Source of the DNA: Fimbriimonadales bacterium
Lineage (GTDB): Bacteria; Armatimonadota; Fimbriimonadia; Fimbriimonadales; ATM1
DNA length: 64,000 bases
Assembly (NCBI GenBank): GCA_035559795.1
Contig: DATMAR010000003.1
Location: forward strand, 186,001-250,000
Reading direction: 5' to 3'
Part shown: positions 26,784 through 35,399 of the stretch, in pieces
How positions within the stretch are numbered: position 1 is the first letter of the stretch
Layout: every line of letters starts with the position of its first letter
The notes under the pieces: generated by a model
What the model saw: the letters and a program-made list of their open reading frames with translations, nothing else
What the model was told of the DNA's origin: nothing
Database searches by the model: none
Translations under genes and position numbers: made by a program

Positions 26784-28046
26784 ATGGGAAAAAACGACCT
26801 CCTCAAAGAAGTAACCGAGAAATACCGCTGTTATATCAATCCGGGTTTGCAAAAACTTCTTTCGTTTGCGGGTCTCGGCGTGGAGGTTCGCGCGGAAGGA
26901 TGCACGATTTACGATAGCGAAGGGAAAGAATATTTGGATTGTTTAGGTGGATACGGTGTTTTCAGCGTGGGGCACAGACATCCCAAAGTCATCGAAGCCG
27001 CAAAACAGGCGCTCGATACGATGCCTCTTTCGGGAAAAGCATTTTTCAGCAAACCCGTCGCTGATTTAGCGGAAAAATTGGCAGAAATCACACCGGGAAA
27101 TTTGAGTTATTCTTTTTTCTGCAATAGCGGCACTGAGGCTGTAGAAGGAGCACTAAAGGCTGCGCGCGCTTTTGCAGGGCGAGAAAAAATCATTTCCACC
27201 ATCGGTGGTTATCATGGGAAGACGATGGGTTCTCTTTCCGCAACGGGAAGGGAGAAATACAAAAAGCCGTTCGAGCCCCTCTTGCCTGAATTCTCCTTCG
27301 TTCCTTTCGGGGATAGCGACGCTTTAGAAAAGGAAATCGATGAGCATACTGCGGCAATCATTTTAGAACCGATTCAAGGGGAAGCGGGAATTCATGTTCC
27401 CCCCCCTGACTATTTGAAGAAAGTTCGTGAAATTTGTAATCGGAAAGGAATTTTGCTCATTTTGGACGAGGTTCAAACAGGTTTCGGAAGAACCGGAATA
27501 ATGTTCGCCATGGAACATTCGGGAATCGCTCCCGACTTAGCGACTTTTGCGAAAGCGATGGGAGGCGGGGTTGTCCCTTGCGGCGCCTTCATGGGAACGC
27601 CAGAAGTTTGGGAAAAGTTTTTCGGCGAAAATCCCTTGATTCATACGAGCACTTTCGGAGGGAACCCTTTGGCTGCAAACTGCGCACTGGCGACGATCGA
27701 AGTGATTCAATCGGAAGGCTTGTGTGAAAAGGCAGCGACTTTAGGAGATTCGATGAAGCGCAGTTTGGAAAAAGTGCGAGAGTCGCATCCCGACCTTATC
27801 GCGGAAGTACGCGGGAAAGGATTGATGATCGGTGTGGAATTCAAAATGGACGATGTTGCGGAAATCGTCATCGCGCAAATGGTGAAGCGAGGAGTCGTCG
27901 TCGCTTACACATTGAACAATCCACGCGTGATACGATTCGAGCCGCCTCTCGTGATCACGGAAAAGCAGGTAGAACGTGCTTGCGAGGTTTTCGCAGAGGC
28001 GGTAAAGGAGACTTCGTCGCTTTTAACTACAGTACTCGAAGAATGA
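26784..28046 (+). CDS. Class III PLP aminotransferase (putrescine/acetylornithine type)
   Basis: 420 aa fold-type I aminotransferase. Seen: [17 protein letters not shown] (cofactor phosphate), [28 protein letters not shown] (PLP-ring Asp), and the Schiff-base Lys in TFAKAMGGG. The N-terminus ([15 protein letters not shown]) resembles putrescine aminotransferase (PatA/YgjG) more than ArgD, but substrate cannot be fixed by eye. It starts a three-gene operon: its stop overlaps the next ATG (ATGA). Confidence 0.88.
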   Translation: MGKNDLLKEVTEKYRCYINPGLQKLLSFAGLGVEVRAEGCTIYDSEGKEYLDCLGGYGVFSVGHRHPKVIEAAKQALDTMPLSGKAFFSKPVADLAEKLAEITPGNLSYSFFCNSGTEAVEGALKAARAFAGREKIISTIGGYHGKTMGSLSATGREKYKKPFEPLLPEFSFVPFGDSDALEKEIDEHTAAIILEPIQGEAGIHVPPPDYLKKVREICNRKGILLILDEVQTGFGRTGIMFAMEHSGIAPDLATFAKAMGGGVVPCGAFMGTPEVWEKFFGENPLIHTSTFGGNPLAANCALATIEVIQSEGLCEKAATLGDSMKRSLEKVRESHPDLIAEVRGKGLMIGVEFKMDDVAEIVIAQMVKRGVVVAYTLNNPRVIRFEPPLVITEKQVERACEVFAEAVKETSSLLTTVLEE

Positions 28047-28826
28047 AAGTTTTACTCGACGAGATATACATCCGTGAACCTGGGCGCAATCTGCGATACG
28101 ATTGTTTTCGTTCGACCGAAAGCGGTTTATCGCCTGCAATCGTTTGCATTCACGGGGGGGGGATGGATAAGCGGAGACAAAGCGGATATGCGCCCTGTTG
28201 CACAGTTTTTCGCAGAGAACGGTTTCGCTGCATTTTGCCCACAATACCGACTCGCACCTCTGCACACCTATCCCGCTGCTGTCGAAGATTGCCAAGCCTT
28301 CATCGCCTATTTGCGCACGAATGCGAACGATTTGCAAATTCATCCGGAAAAAATCGGCGCAATAGGAAATAGCGCAGGAGGATATTTTGCGGTAATGCTT
28401 GCCGTTTGCGATGCTCCCATAAACGGTATGCATACACGAGTGAATGCGGCTGTGGATGTTTGCGGTTTGACGGATTTAACTCATCCCAACGAAAAGCATC
28501 CGAAAATTTCTCTCGATTTCATTTCTCAATACATGGGAAAGCCTTTCGAAGGAAACGAGGAACTTTGGTTAGAGGCGAGTCCCTTATATCACGTAGATGA
28601 AAACGCAGCCCCTCTTTTGATTTTCCACGGGATGCAAGACGATGTCGTCTTACCGGAACAGAGCATCCGATTGTATAAAGCATTGACGTCTTGCCAAGTG
28701 AAAGCCGAACTCGTAATTTTCGAAGACGAATGGCATTCGTTTTCCTTAGAAACGTTCGAAAAAATTCTTCAACGCTCTCTCGATTTCTTTTCCGAGGTTT
28801 TTGAATATGCATGTAGACCTGCGTAG
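28043..28826 (+). CDS. Alpha/beta hydrolase (HSL-type), frame broken at a G9 tract
   Basis: The gene opens with ATG at 28043, overlapping the aminotransferase stop as ATGA, and reads [16 protein letters not shown] through [11 protein letters not shown]. It then leaves frame at nine G residues (28154-28162). One G fewer restores [16 protein letters not shown], the oxyanion-hole motif, and the rest reads on to 28826 with nucleophile GNSAGGYFA and an ACRPA end. So it is either a real +1 variant, phase-variable, or a base-count error. About 260 aa when corrected. Substrate unknown; kynurenine-formamidase-like or acetylesterase roles are possible. Confidence 0.85.
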
Positions 28827-29826
28827 TGACACAGTTACGAAACCTACTCCCGAAATGTACGAAGCCATGGCTAAAGCGGAGTTGGGTGACGACGTTTTAG
28901 GAGACGACCCCACCGTTAAGGCTTTGGAAAGCCTGGCGGCGGAACGACTCGGTAAAGAAGCGGCTGTTTTCGTTCCCAGCGGAACGATGGGAAATCAAAT
29001 CGGAATTCGTTCTTGGGTAAAGCCCGGTGATGCGATTTTGGTCGAAGCAGATGCTCATATCGTATACAACGAATCGGGCGGACCCGGAGCAATAAGCGGT
29101 GTAGTTACATGGACGATTCCCGGAAATCGAGGGATTATGGAGCCCGATTTGGTTCGCTCGCGAATCACCGTAGAGAGCATCCATACCCCGGGAACGAAAC
29201 TTTTGTGCTTAGAGAATACGCACAATCGTTCAGGGGGGGCTGTAATTCCGCTGGAACTGATGAAAACGTATCGAGGCATTGCTGACGAGAATGGATTAAA
29301 AATTCATTTAGATGGGGCGAGAATATTCAATGCGGCGACTGCTCTCGGTGTGAAGGCTTCGGAAATCGCACAATACGCGGATTCCGTAATGTTCTGTTTG
29401 AGTAAAGGGCTTTCCTGTCCCATCGGCTCTATGCTCGTCGGAACGAAAGAATATATAGAGACAGCGAGAATTCATCGAAAGCGGATGGGGGGCGGAATGC
29501 GTCAGGCAGGAATCTTAGCGGCATGCGGAATTTATGCGTTGAACCATTTGGTAGAGCGTTTGAAAGAGGACCATCGTCGAGCGAAGGAATTTGCGGAATC
29601 GCTCTGCGGCTTGCCCGGGATTTCTGTTGCCCCGGAGGAGGTGCAAACGAATATCGTGATGATCAATACAGATTCGCCTGCGCAAGAATGGCAAATGAAA
29701 TTATGGGAAAAGGGTGTTTGGTGCTTGCCTTCGGGAAAAAATCGCTTGCGTTGCGTTTTCCATCGTAATGTAGACGACGAAGGCTTATATTATGCAATTG
29801 AGGTATTTCGAAAGATTGCTTGTTGA
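28807..29826 (+). CDS. ltaE: Low-specificity L-threonine aldolase
   Basis: 339 aa from [13 protein letters not shown]; a TTG two codons earlier is also open. PLP enzyme splitting L-threonine or allo-threonine to glycine and acetaldehyde. Seen: [38 protein letters not shown] and the PLP Lys in [14 protein letters not shown]. It overlaps the hydrolase by 20 nt, so the three genes form a coupled amino-acid operon. Confidence 0.92.
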   Translation: MHVDLRSDTVTKPTPEMYEAMAKAELGDDVLGDDPTVKALESLAAERLGKEAAVFVPSGTMGNQIGIRSWVKPGDAILVEADAHIVYNESGGPGAISGVVTWTIPGNRGIMEPDLVRSRITVESIHTPGTKLLCLENTHNRSGGAVIPLELMKTYRGIADENGLKIHLDGARIFNAATALGVKASEIAQYADSVMFCLSKGLSCPIGSMLVGTKEYIETARIHRKRMGGGMRQAGILAACGIYALNHLVERLKEDHRRAKEFAESLCGLPGISVAPEEVQTNIVMINTDSPAQEWQMKLWEKGVWCLPSGKNRLRCVFHRNVDDEGLYYAIEVFRKIAC

Positions 29827-29883
29827 AACTCTCTATTCAAATGCACAGGGGGGGGGAAAGTCAAAGATTTTGTACTAATAGTT

Positions 29884-29908
29884 AAAAAAATTCGCGCCTT
29901 ACGGCGCG
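29884..29908 (-). terminator. Intrinsic terminator of prfA, made from a family C repeat
   Basis: On the minus strand CGCGCC-GTAA-GGCGCG (29893-29908) is followed by AATTTTTTTAA. It begins about 15 nt after the prfA stop. The hairpin is part of a REP-like repeat (29892-29915, minus-strand head GTAGGAGCG). Confidence 0.7.
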
Positions 29909-29915
29909 CTCCTAC
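29892..29915. repeat. REP-like repeat, family C, copy 1
   Basis: Minus strand: GTAGGAGCG, then CGCC-GTAA-GGCG, ending CGA. Similar copies lie at 55191, 63408 and 63451. A G9 tract lies nearby at 29848-29856 in the same gap. Confidence 0.65.
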
Positions 29916-29922
29916 TGGGGTT

Positions 29923-30987
29923 TTATGCCGAAGCGGCAGCGAGTTTTTGTGCCTGCTCGTGTTGCATGAGAGCATTGAGCATCTCGTCCATATCCCCATC
30001 GAGAAAACTTTGTAAATTATAGAGAGTCAAGCCGATGCGATGGTCGGTAACACGACCTTGAGGGAAATTGTACGTACGTATTTTTTCGCTACGGTCGCCG
30101 ATGCCTACGGAGCGGCGAATCGTCGCCTGCTCTTTTTCGATTTGCTCTCGCTGCATATCGTAAAGTTTCGTTCGAAGCATTCGCATTGCGCGTTCTCGGT
30201 TCTGAATCTGGCTACGCTCGTCTTGACAACTCACGACGATTCCCGTCGGTTTATGACGAATCCGCACGGCGGATTCGGTCTTGTTCACATGTTGCCCCCC
30301 CGCTCCACTCGAACGGAAGGTTTCGATTTCCAAATCTTCAGGACGAATCGTGACATCCACCTCGTCCGCTTCCGGCATAACGACTACGGAAACCGCACTC
30401 GTATGAATTCTTCCGGATGCTTCTGTTTTCGGAACACGCTGCACACGATGAACCCCGGTTTCGTGCTTCAACAAAGAATATGCCCCTTTCGCGTTGATAG
30501 CGAACGATACGTGCGAAATACCCCCTATCGGCGTGGGCACCAATTCGATGACTTCCACTTTCCATCCTTTGCGTTCTGCGAACCGACAGTACATACGAAA
30601 GAGGTCGGCAGCGAATAGAGCGGCTTCATCCCCCCCTGTACCCTGCTTGATTTCTATAATTGCTCCCTTTTCGTCGTTTACGTCTTTCGGCAGAAGCATC
30701 TGCTTCAATTTTTCCTCTAATTGTTCGATGGAGGCCTTGATTTCTTCAGTTTCTTTTTGCGCCAGTTCGCGCATCCCCTCGTCTGCATCCTCCAACAGGG
30801 CTTTCGCTTGTTCGAGTTCACGCTTTTTTTTCTTGAGCTCGCGATAAGTGGTGACGATGGGTTCGAGTTCGGCATTTGCTCGACCCAGTTCTTTTAGTTT
30901 CGCAAGATTCGAGACGATCTCTGGATTTTGGAGATCTTCTTGAATCTGCTCATAACGCTTTTCGATTTCTTCGAGTTTTTCCCACAT
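29923..30987 (-). CDS. prfA: Peptide chain release factor 1
   Basis: 354 aa; ends translation at UAA and UAG. The catalytic GGQ is at 230-232 (SSGAGGQHVNKTESAVR). The codon-reading tripeptide region reads VQRVPKTEASGRIH, a P-x-T of RF1 type (PKT, 186-188) rather than the SPF of RF2. The N-terminal coiled coil has normal length. It lies close to prmC in function, though prmC is 13 kb away. A G7 tract encodes the GlyGly of GGQ. Probably co-transcribed with the oxidoreductase 36 nt upstream. Confidence 0.96.
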   Translation of the reverse strand: MWEKLEEIEKRYEQIQEDLQNPEIVSNLAKLKELGRANAELEPIVTTYRELKKKKRELEQAKALLEDADEGMRELAQKETEEIKASIEQLEEKLKQMLLPKDVNDEKGAIIEIKQGTGGDEAALFAADLFRMYCRFAERKGWKVEVIELVPTPIGGISHVSFAINAKGAYSLLKHETGVHRVQRVPKTEASGRIHTSAVSVVVMPEADEVDVTIRPEDLEIETFRSSGAGGQHVNKTESAVRIRHKPTGIVVSCQDERSQIQNRERAMRMLRTKLYDMQREQIEKEQATIRRSVGIGDRSEKIRTYNFPQGRVTDHRIGLTLYNLQSFLDGDMDEMLNALMQHEQAQKLAAASA

Positions 30988-31023
30988 TTTTTTCGAATTA
31001 AATTATACCTGTTGCCTTCCTAA

Positions 31024-32064
31024 CTAAAGAAACACTACGGTATTTTTTTCTGCACTTTCCAGTGCACTAAGAACAAGACGCAATGTTCGGAGATTAGAAC
31101 GACCCGAGCAAGCAGGTTCTCGATCCTCCTCGATAGCGTCCATCAAATCCGCCATAGGACCGAGAAAAGCATCGGGAAACCAGCGCGATTTCGGCTCTTG
31201 CTCTATGAACGTCCCGTCTTTTCTTCGCAAAATCCCTTTCGAGCCGTCACAGAAAATCGCCCCCTCGTCACCATCGAGAACGACGCGGAATTCCCATGGG
31301 TTAGGAATCTCTACTTTGTTGTGAAATGTATGACACACCATTAGACCCTCTTCGAAAAATATCAACGCCCCGTAAAGCATAGGCGCGACACTCACTTGGC
31401 CAGGAAAAGCTGTTTGCATCGCGGCAATTTTTTGCGGTTCTTTATCTGCGAAATAGAGAACGAGGTCGAAGTAGTGGATGCCATGATCGCAAAGTGTGAA
31501 ATTCGGCATTTTCACGTACCACGTCTGCGGGTCGTCTTGCCAGCCTCTAACGTCGAAGTGGATGAAATTGAGCGACCCGATTGCGCCGTTTTGCACCCAT
31601 TTTTTCAAAAGAAGATAAACGCCAGCCCATCGGGCTTGTTGATTCGCTTGAATTTTTACATTGTGTTTTTCTGCGATGGCAATCATGTGTTCGGCATCTT
31701 GTAACGTATTCGCGATGGGCTTTTGAACTAAGATGTGTTTTTTCGCTTTCGCCGCCTTTTCGATAGCCTCTTTTCTGCCTTCGATGTGGAATGCAATATC
31801 CACAATCCGAACATCTTCTCTCTCTAATAACTCATCGAGGGTTCTACATACGTTAGGGATGTTGAATTTTTCTGCAGTTCGTTTCGCCGCCTCTTCTCGA
31901 AGATCATAACAGGCGACGACGTTTAATCCTGCCGCACGATAAGCGGGCAAATGCGCGAGGTTGACGATTTCCCCGCAACCGAGAATGCCGATCCCGTAAT
32001 CGGAATTTTTCGGCAATTTCGGAGCGAGTTCTTCTTCGGGGATTTTCCATTGCAATGGATCCAT
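31024..32064 (-). CDS. Gfo/Idh/MocA-family oxidoreductase
   Basis: 346 aa. N-terminal Rossmann domain IGILGCGEIVNLAHLPAYRA and a VQKPIANTLQD segment (in place of the usual EKP), followed by the alpha/beta domain with LCDHGIHYFDLVLYF. NAD(P)-dependent oxidoreduction of a sugar or cyclitol is the family theme; substrate unknown. It is divergent from hemW across only 29 nt. Confidence 0.88.
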   Translation of the reverse strand: MDPLQWKIPEEELAPKLPKNSDYGIGILGCGEIVNLAHLPAYRAAGLNVVACYDLREEAAKRTAEKFNIPNVCRTLDELLEREDVRIVDIAFHIEGRKEAIEKAAKAKKHILVQKPIANTLQDAEHMIAIAEKHNVKIQANQQARWAGVYLLLKKWVQNGAIGSLNFIHFDVRGWQDDPQTWYVKMPNFTLCDHGIHYFDLVLYFADKEPQKIAAMQTAFPGQVSVAPMLYGALIFFEEGLMVCHTFHNKVEIPNPWEFRVVLDGDEGAIFCDGSKGILRRKDGTFIEQEPKSRWFPDAFLGPMADLMDAIEEDREPACSGRSNLRTLRLVLSALESAEKNTVVFL

Positions 32065-32093
32065 TTCGTCTAAAAAGTATACAATGAAAAGAA
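32065..32093. promoter_or_regulatory. 29-bp bidirectional promoter between oxidoreductase and hemW
   Basis: The two ATGs are separated by 29 nt. Plus strand: TACAAT (32080-32085) ends 8 nt before the hemW ATG. Minus strand: TATACT (32076-32081) ends 11 nt before the oxidoreductase ATG. The two -10 boxes overlap at GTATAC, so the genes may compete for one polymerase site. Confidence 0.5.
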
Positions 32094-33194
32094 ATGGAAC
32101 CCGTTGCGGTTTACATCCACATCCCTTTTTGCCCTTCGAAATGCGGTTATTGCGATTTCAATTCTTATGCGATGACAGGAGAAATCGTCGAGCGTACATC
32201 ACGCGCAATCGTGAATGAAATCGAACGAAGTGCGCATCGAGGACGCCCTGCAAAAACGATTTATTTCGGAGGTGGAACTCCGACTTTTATCCCTACCGAG
32301 CAGCTCTTGAGCATTTTCTCTGCCGTGACTCGGGTCCACCCCCCCGTTTCCGATTGCGAAATCAGCAGCGAGGCGAACCCAGGAACGGTGGATAGAGAAA
32401 AGTTTCGAATCATGCGCGAAGCTGGTTTTAATCGAATTAGCATTGGCGGACAAAGTTTCGATAACCGCGAATTGGTTCGGCTCGAAAGAATTCATCAAAG
32501 CGCGGACATCGAACGGGCAGTCGTCTCCGCACGAGAGGCAGGCTTCGATAATATCAATCTGGATTTGATGTTCGCTTTGCCTGGGCAATCTTTTCGAACG
32601 TGGCAAAAGAATTTGAAACATACCCTCGACTTAGAACTCGACCACCTCAGTTTATATTGTCTTACGATCGAACCGAACACGAAATTCTATCGCCGATGGT
32701 TAAAGGGCGAACTCGAATTGCCGGAGGAGGAAGAACAGATTGCGATGTACGATTACGCAGTCGCTGAAGCGGAATCAAAGGGTTTTCGTCAATATGAAAT
32801 CAGCAATTTCGCGAAACCCGGAAAGGAATGTCGCCATAATTTATGTTATTGGCGGGGAGAAGAATACGCCGCGTATGGACCGGGTGCAGTAGAACAAGTG
32901 GGGGGGATTCGCTGGACGCATATCAAACATCCTGTAAGATATTGCGAAGCAGTCGAAGAAGGGGGGGATTTGGCTTGCGAAAAAGAATTTCTTACCGACG
33001 AGATACGAAAAGAGGAAGCCATCATGCTCGGTTTGAGGCTGAACGAAGGGGTGACCTTGGATAAAATCGACCCATCTCCAAATGCTTTAAATAAATTAAT
33101 AGAGAAGGGATGGATTGCCAGGGAAAACGGAAGGATCCGCTTGACAAAAGAAGGAAGGCATTATTGCAATCAAGTGATCGTGGAGGTTTTATAA
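32094..33194 (+). CDS. hemW: HemW-like radical SAM haem chaperone
   Basis: 366 aa. The start VYIHIPFCPSKCGYCDFNSY has the radical-SAM CxxxCxxC with the HemW-type fourth Cys missing (CDF), then YFGGGTPTFIP, GGQSFDNREL and QYEISNFAKPG, all typical of HemW/HemN-like proteins. HemW inserts haem into respiratory proteins; oxygen-independent coproporphyrinogen oxidase activity is not expected. Its 3' end overlaps the end of dapB by 6 nt (convergent). Confidence 0.92.
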   Translation: MEPVAVYIHIPFCPSKCGYCDFNSYAMTGEIVERTSRAIVNEIERSAHRGRPAKTIYFGGGTPTFIPTEQLLSIFSAVTRVHPPVSDCEISSEANPGTVDREKFRIMREAGFNRISIGGQSFDNRELVRLERIHQSADIERAVVSAREAGFDNINLDLMFALPGQSFRTWQKNLKHTLDLELDHLSLYCLTIEPNTKFYRRWLKGELELPEEEEQIAMYDYAVAEAESKGFRQYEISNFAKPGKECRHNLCYWRGEEYAAYGPGAVEQVGGIRWTHIKHPVRYCEAVEEGGDLACEKEFLTDEIRKEEAIMLGLRLNEGVTLDKIDPSPNALNKLIEKGWIARENGRIRLTKEGRHYCNQVIVEVL

Positions 33195-33953
33195 GAACGG
33201 TTCTAAACCGACGACCAAGCCACTGAATTTTTTGAAATTTCGCAATACGAGCAAGACTCCAGGCATGTAGGCGCTTCGCGACATGCTGTCATGGTGAATG
33301 GTAAGAACTTCGCCAGGACTTCCGAAAATCACTTTTTGATGGGCGAGCAATCCGGGTAAACGAAGAGAATGAATGCGCACATCTTTCAAATTTCCTCCCC
33401 GAGCACCTTCGAGTTTTATGATCTCCGTTTTTGACGGCGAAGGGGGGGCGGAGCGGGCTTTTGCGATTTCTTCTGCCGTAACGAGCGCCGTTCCGCTGGG
33501 TGCATCCGCTTTCTGGTTATGATGCATTTCTATAATCTCGGCATCCGGAAAATATTTCGCCGCTTCTCTCGAAAATTTCATCATGAGAACAGCGCCGATG
33601 GCGAAGTTAGGGATCCAATACGCAGGGAGGTTCTTGCTTTGCGCGGTTTTCTTGATTCGTGATAGGTCCTCCTCGCTCAGTCCACTCGTACCGATTATCG
33701 GAACGGCACCATGTTCGAGCGCTAAAACGGCATTATCCGCAGCGCAGGAAGCGTGCGTAAAATCTACAACAGCATCTACTGGTTGATTTTTTAGTGCCTG
33801 TTCGAAATTATTTTGAAGCGGAACACCGCAAATGTTTTCCCCCACATGGCGTGCAACGGCAAAAACGAGTTCGATATCGTCTGTATTTGCAATGGTTTGA
33901 CAAACTTCTCTCCCCATTTTCCCAGAAGCACCGATTACACCTACCTTTATCAT
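33189..33953 (-). CDS. dapB: 4-hydroxy-tetrahydrodipicolinate reductase
   Basis: 254 aa, lysine/diaminopimelate pathway. N-terminal VGVIGASGKMGREV (nucleotide binding), VVDFTHASCAADN, a GTSGL block and the catalytic EMHHNQKADAPSGTA are present, so it should be active. It overlaps the upstream DUF3108-like gene by 4 nt (ATGA) and ends inside the hemW 3' end. Confidence 0.95.
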   Translation of the reverse strand: MIKVGVIGASGKMGREVCQTIANTDDIELVFAVARHVGENICGVPLQNNFEQALKNQPVDAVVDFTHASCAADNAVLALEHGAVPIIGTSGLSEEDLSRIKKTAQSKNLPAYWIPNFAIGAVLMMKFSREAAKYFPDAEIIEMHHNQKADAPSGTALVTAEEIAKARSAPPSPSKTEIIKLEGARGGNLKDVRIHSLRLPGLLAHQKVIFGSPGEVLTIHHDSMSRSAYMPGVLLVLRNFKKFSGLVVGLEPFL

Positions 33954-34627
33954 TTCGATTTTCTCTCTACTCTCATTTTTTCCGAAACCATAAGTAGCGG
34001 AACACCGTTATCATCCAACCATAGTTTGATTTCATGGATAGATACTTTTCCCTCGAGGTCGGTTTGCGTGATTGCATGTGCCACGACGTCCTTCTTACCC
34101 ACTCGTATCGTTTCTTTTCCTGAATAAACTGCCCTTATTTTATGCCACAAAAGGTTCGTAAGGTCGAAACGATAATATTCATATTGTTTGCCGATTCTCG
34201 GAGTTACGGTAAGGAACCAAAACTCGCTTTTTGCTCGAATTTCCGCTCCTTTCGGAATAGGAATGGTTTGTGTGCTGCGCTTTCCTTTTTCTTCTCGCAC
34301 GATGTGCACCGAATCTTTCCCGAACGATGCGATAATCGTTCGCTCCGAATCGCCGGTGGTGCGAAGATATTTTCGAATGGGACGTCCCTCGAAGTCGTAT
34401 TCGTTTTCCTGAACGTTCGTTTGCTGAAAATCTTGAAAGGAGTATTCGCTTCGAATTTGCGTTTGCAAAGCTTTGTTTTCCTTCAACGTAATTTTGTAAC
34501 GCAGTTCTCCCACATGCGCTTCGCCGAAGTAGACGTCGTATTCCGCGCTTTTTTCCGTGTTCGGCTCAGAAAAAGTATTCGGAGTGAATAAAAGCGCGGT
34601 CACGATAACCCATGAACAAGACATCAA
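33950..34627 (-). CDS. Secreted DUF3108-like protein
   Basis: 225 aa with a signal-like N-terminus (about 1-20). The body is beta-rich with AEYDVYFGEAHVGELRYKI and a late DDNGVPLLMVSEK, the layout of DUF3108 periplasmic proteins. No catalytic residues recognised. It is translationally coupled to dapB by a 4-nt overlap, which probably reflects shared expression rather than function. Confidence 0.6.
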   Translation of the reverse strand: MMSCSWVIVTALLFTPNTFSEPNTEKSAEYDVYFGEAHVGELRYKITLKENKALQTQIRSEYSFQDFQQTNVQENEYDFEGRPIRKYLRTTGDSERTIIASFGKDSVHIVREEKGKRSTQTIPIPKGAEIRAKSEFWFLTVTPRIGKQYEYYRFDLTNLLWHKIRAVYSGKETIRVGKKDVVAHAITQTDLEGKVSIHEIKLWLDDNGVPLLMVSEKMRVERKSK

Positions 34628-34665
34628 TTCGTTGTTTACCCTATCGTTGCGGGTAAATTCGGTGA

Positions 34666-35364
34666 ATTCGGGGCACTCTTATCAACACAGCGAGCGTTTT
34701 AGGAGGCGGATTATTAGGTCTCGCCGTAGGTCAAGGACTTCCATCCGAATATCAGTCCCTCTCTCAATCGGCAATCGGAATTGGCACCGTTGCCATGGGG
34801 CTAAAAATGTTTCTGGATTCGAAGAATGTGCTCATCCCGATAGGAGCAATGATCTTAGGAGGCTTGTTAGGTCACTTAATTGGGCTTCAAGCGGCGATGG
34901 AGGCATTGGGAGAATGGGCAAAGCGACAACTGGGTTCCGATTCGGGAACCTTTCAAGAGGCATTCGTTACGACGAGCATTCTCTATTGCGTTGGACCGAT
35001 GACACTTTTAGGATGTTTGGAGGATGGCTTGGAAGGAAAAGTGCGTTTGCTCGGTTTGAAGTCCTTGTTAGATGGAGTCTCTTCGTTTTTCTTTTCCGCT
35101 GCATTAGGCGTGGGAGCTCTACTTTCTGCCGGGACGGTTTTCATCGTGCAAACACCACTGACTTTAGGCGCGCGAGCAATACGCGGATTAGCGGAGAAGC
35201 CGCATATCCTCAGTGAAATCACCGGTTCGGGGGGGCTCATTCTCGTCGCTATCGGATTGCGCCTCTTGGAGGTTAAAAAACTCCCTACCGCGGATTTCCT
35301 GCCGGCTTTGCTCTTTGCAGGAATTGCTGGAAGCATATTTTTGAAACACACACGCAAAACATAA
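34666..35364 (+). CDS. DUF554 membrane protein with a non-standard start
   Basis: About 232 aa. DUF554 proteins begin near GTLIN, and here GTLINTASVLGGGLLGLAVG is present in frame, but it follows an in-frame stop (34663-34665) with only ATT-CGG between. Either ATT (34666) is the start, or GTG at 34662 is used and the GGGG at 34670-34673 has one G too many (giving VNSGTLIN). Starting at the first ATG (34795) would remove about 43 conserved residues. Later motifs TTSILYCVGPMTLLGCLEDG are typical. Function unknown; about six helices. Confidence 0.7.
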   Translation: MRGTLINTASVLGGGLLGLAVGQGLPSEYQSLSQSAIGIGTVAMGLKMFLDSKNVLIPIGAMILGGLLGHLIGLQAAMEALGEWAKRQLGSDSGTFQEAFVTTSILYCVGPMTLLGCLEDGLEGKVRLLGLKSLLDGVSSFFFSAALGVGALLSAGTVFIVQTPLTLGARAIRGLAEKPHILSEITGSGGLILVAIGLRLLEVKKLPTADFLPALLFAGIAGSIFLKHTRKT

Positions 35365-35399
35365 ATGCTTTGAAAAGAAACGCGCGCCTTATGTCGTTT

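Noticed and set aside
34557-35216. Long plus-strand frame of 219 codons
   Set aside because: Arg/Ser-rich shadow of the DUF554 gene in another frame; the DUF554 frame has clear membrane and family motifs.
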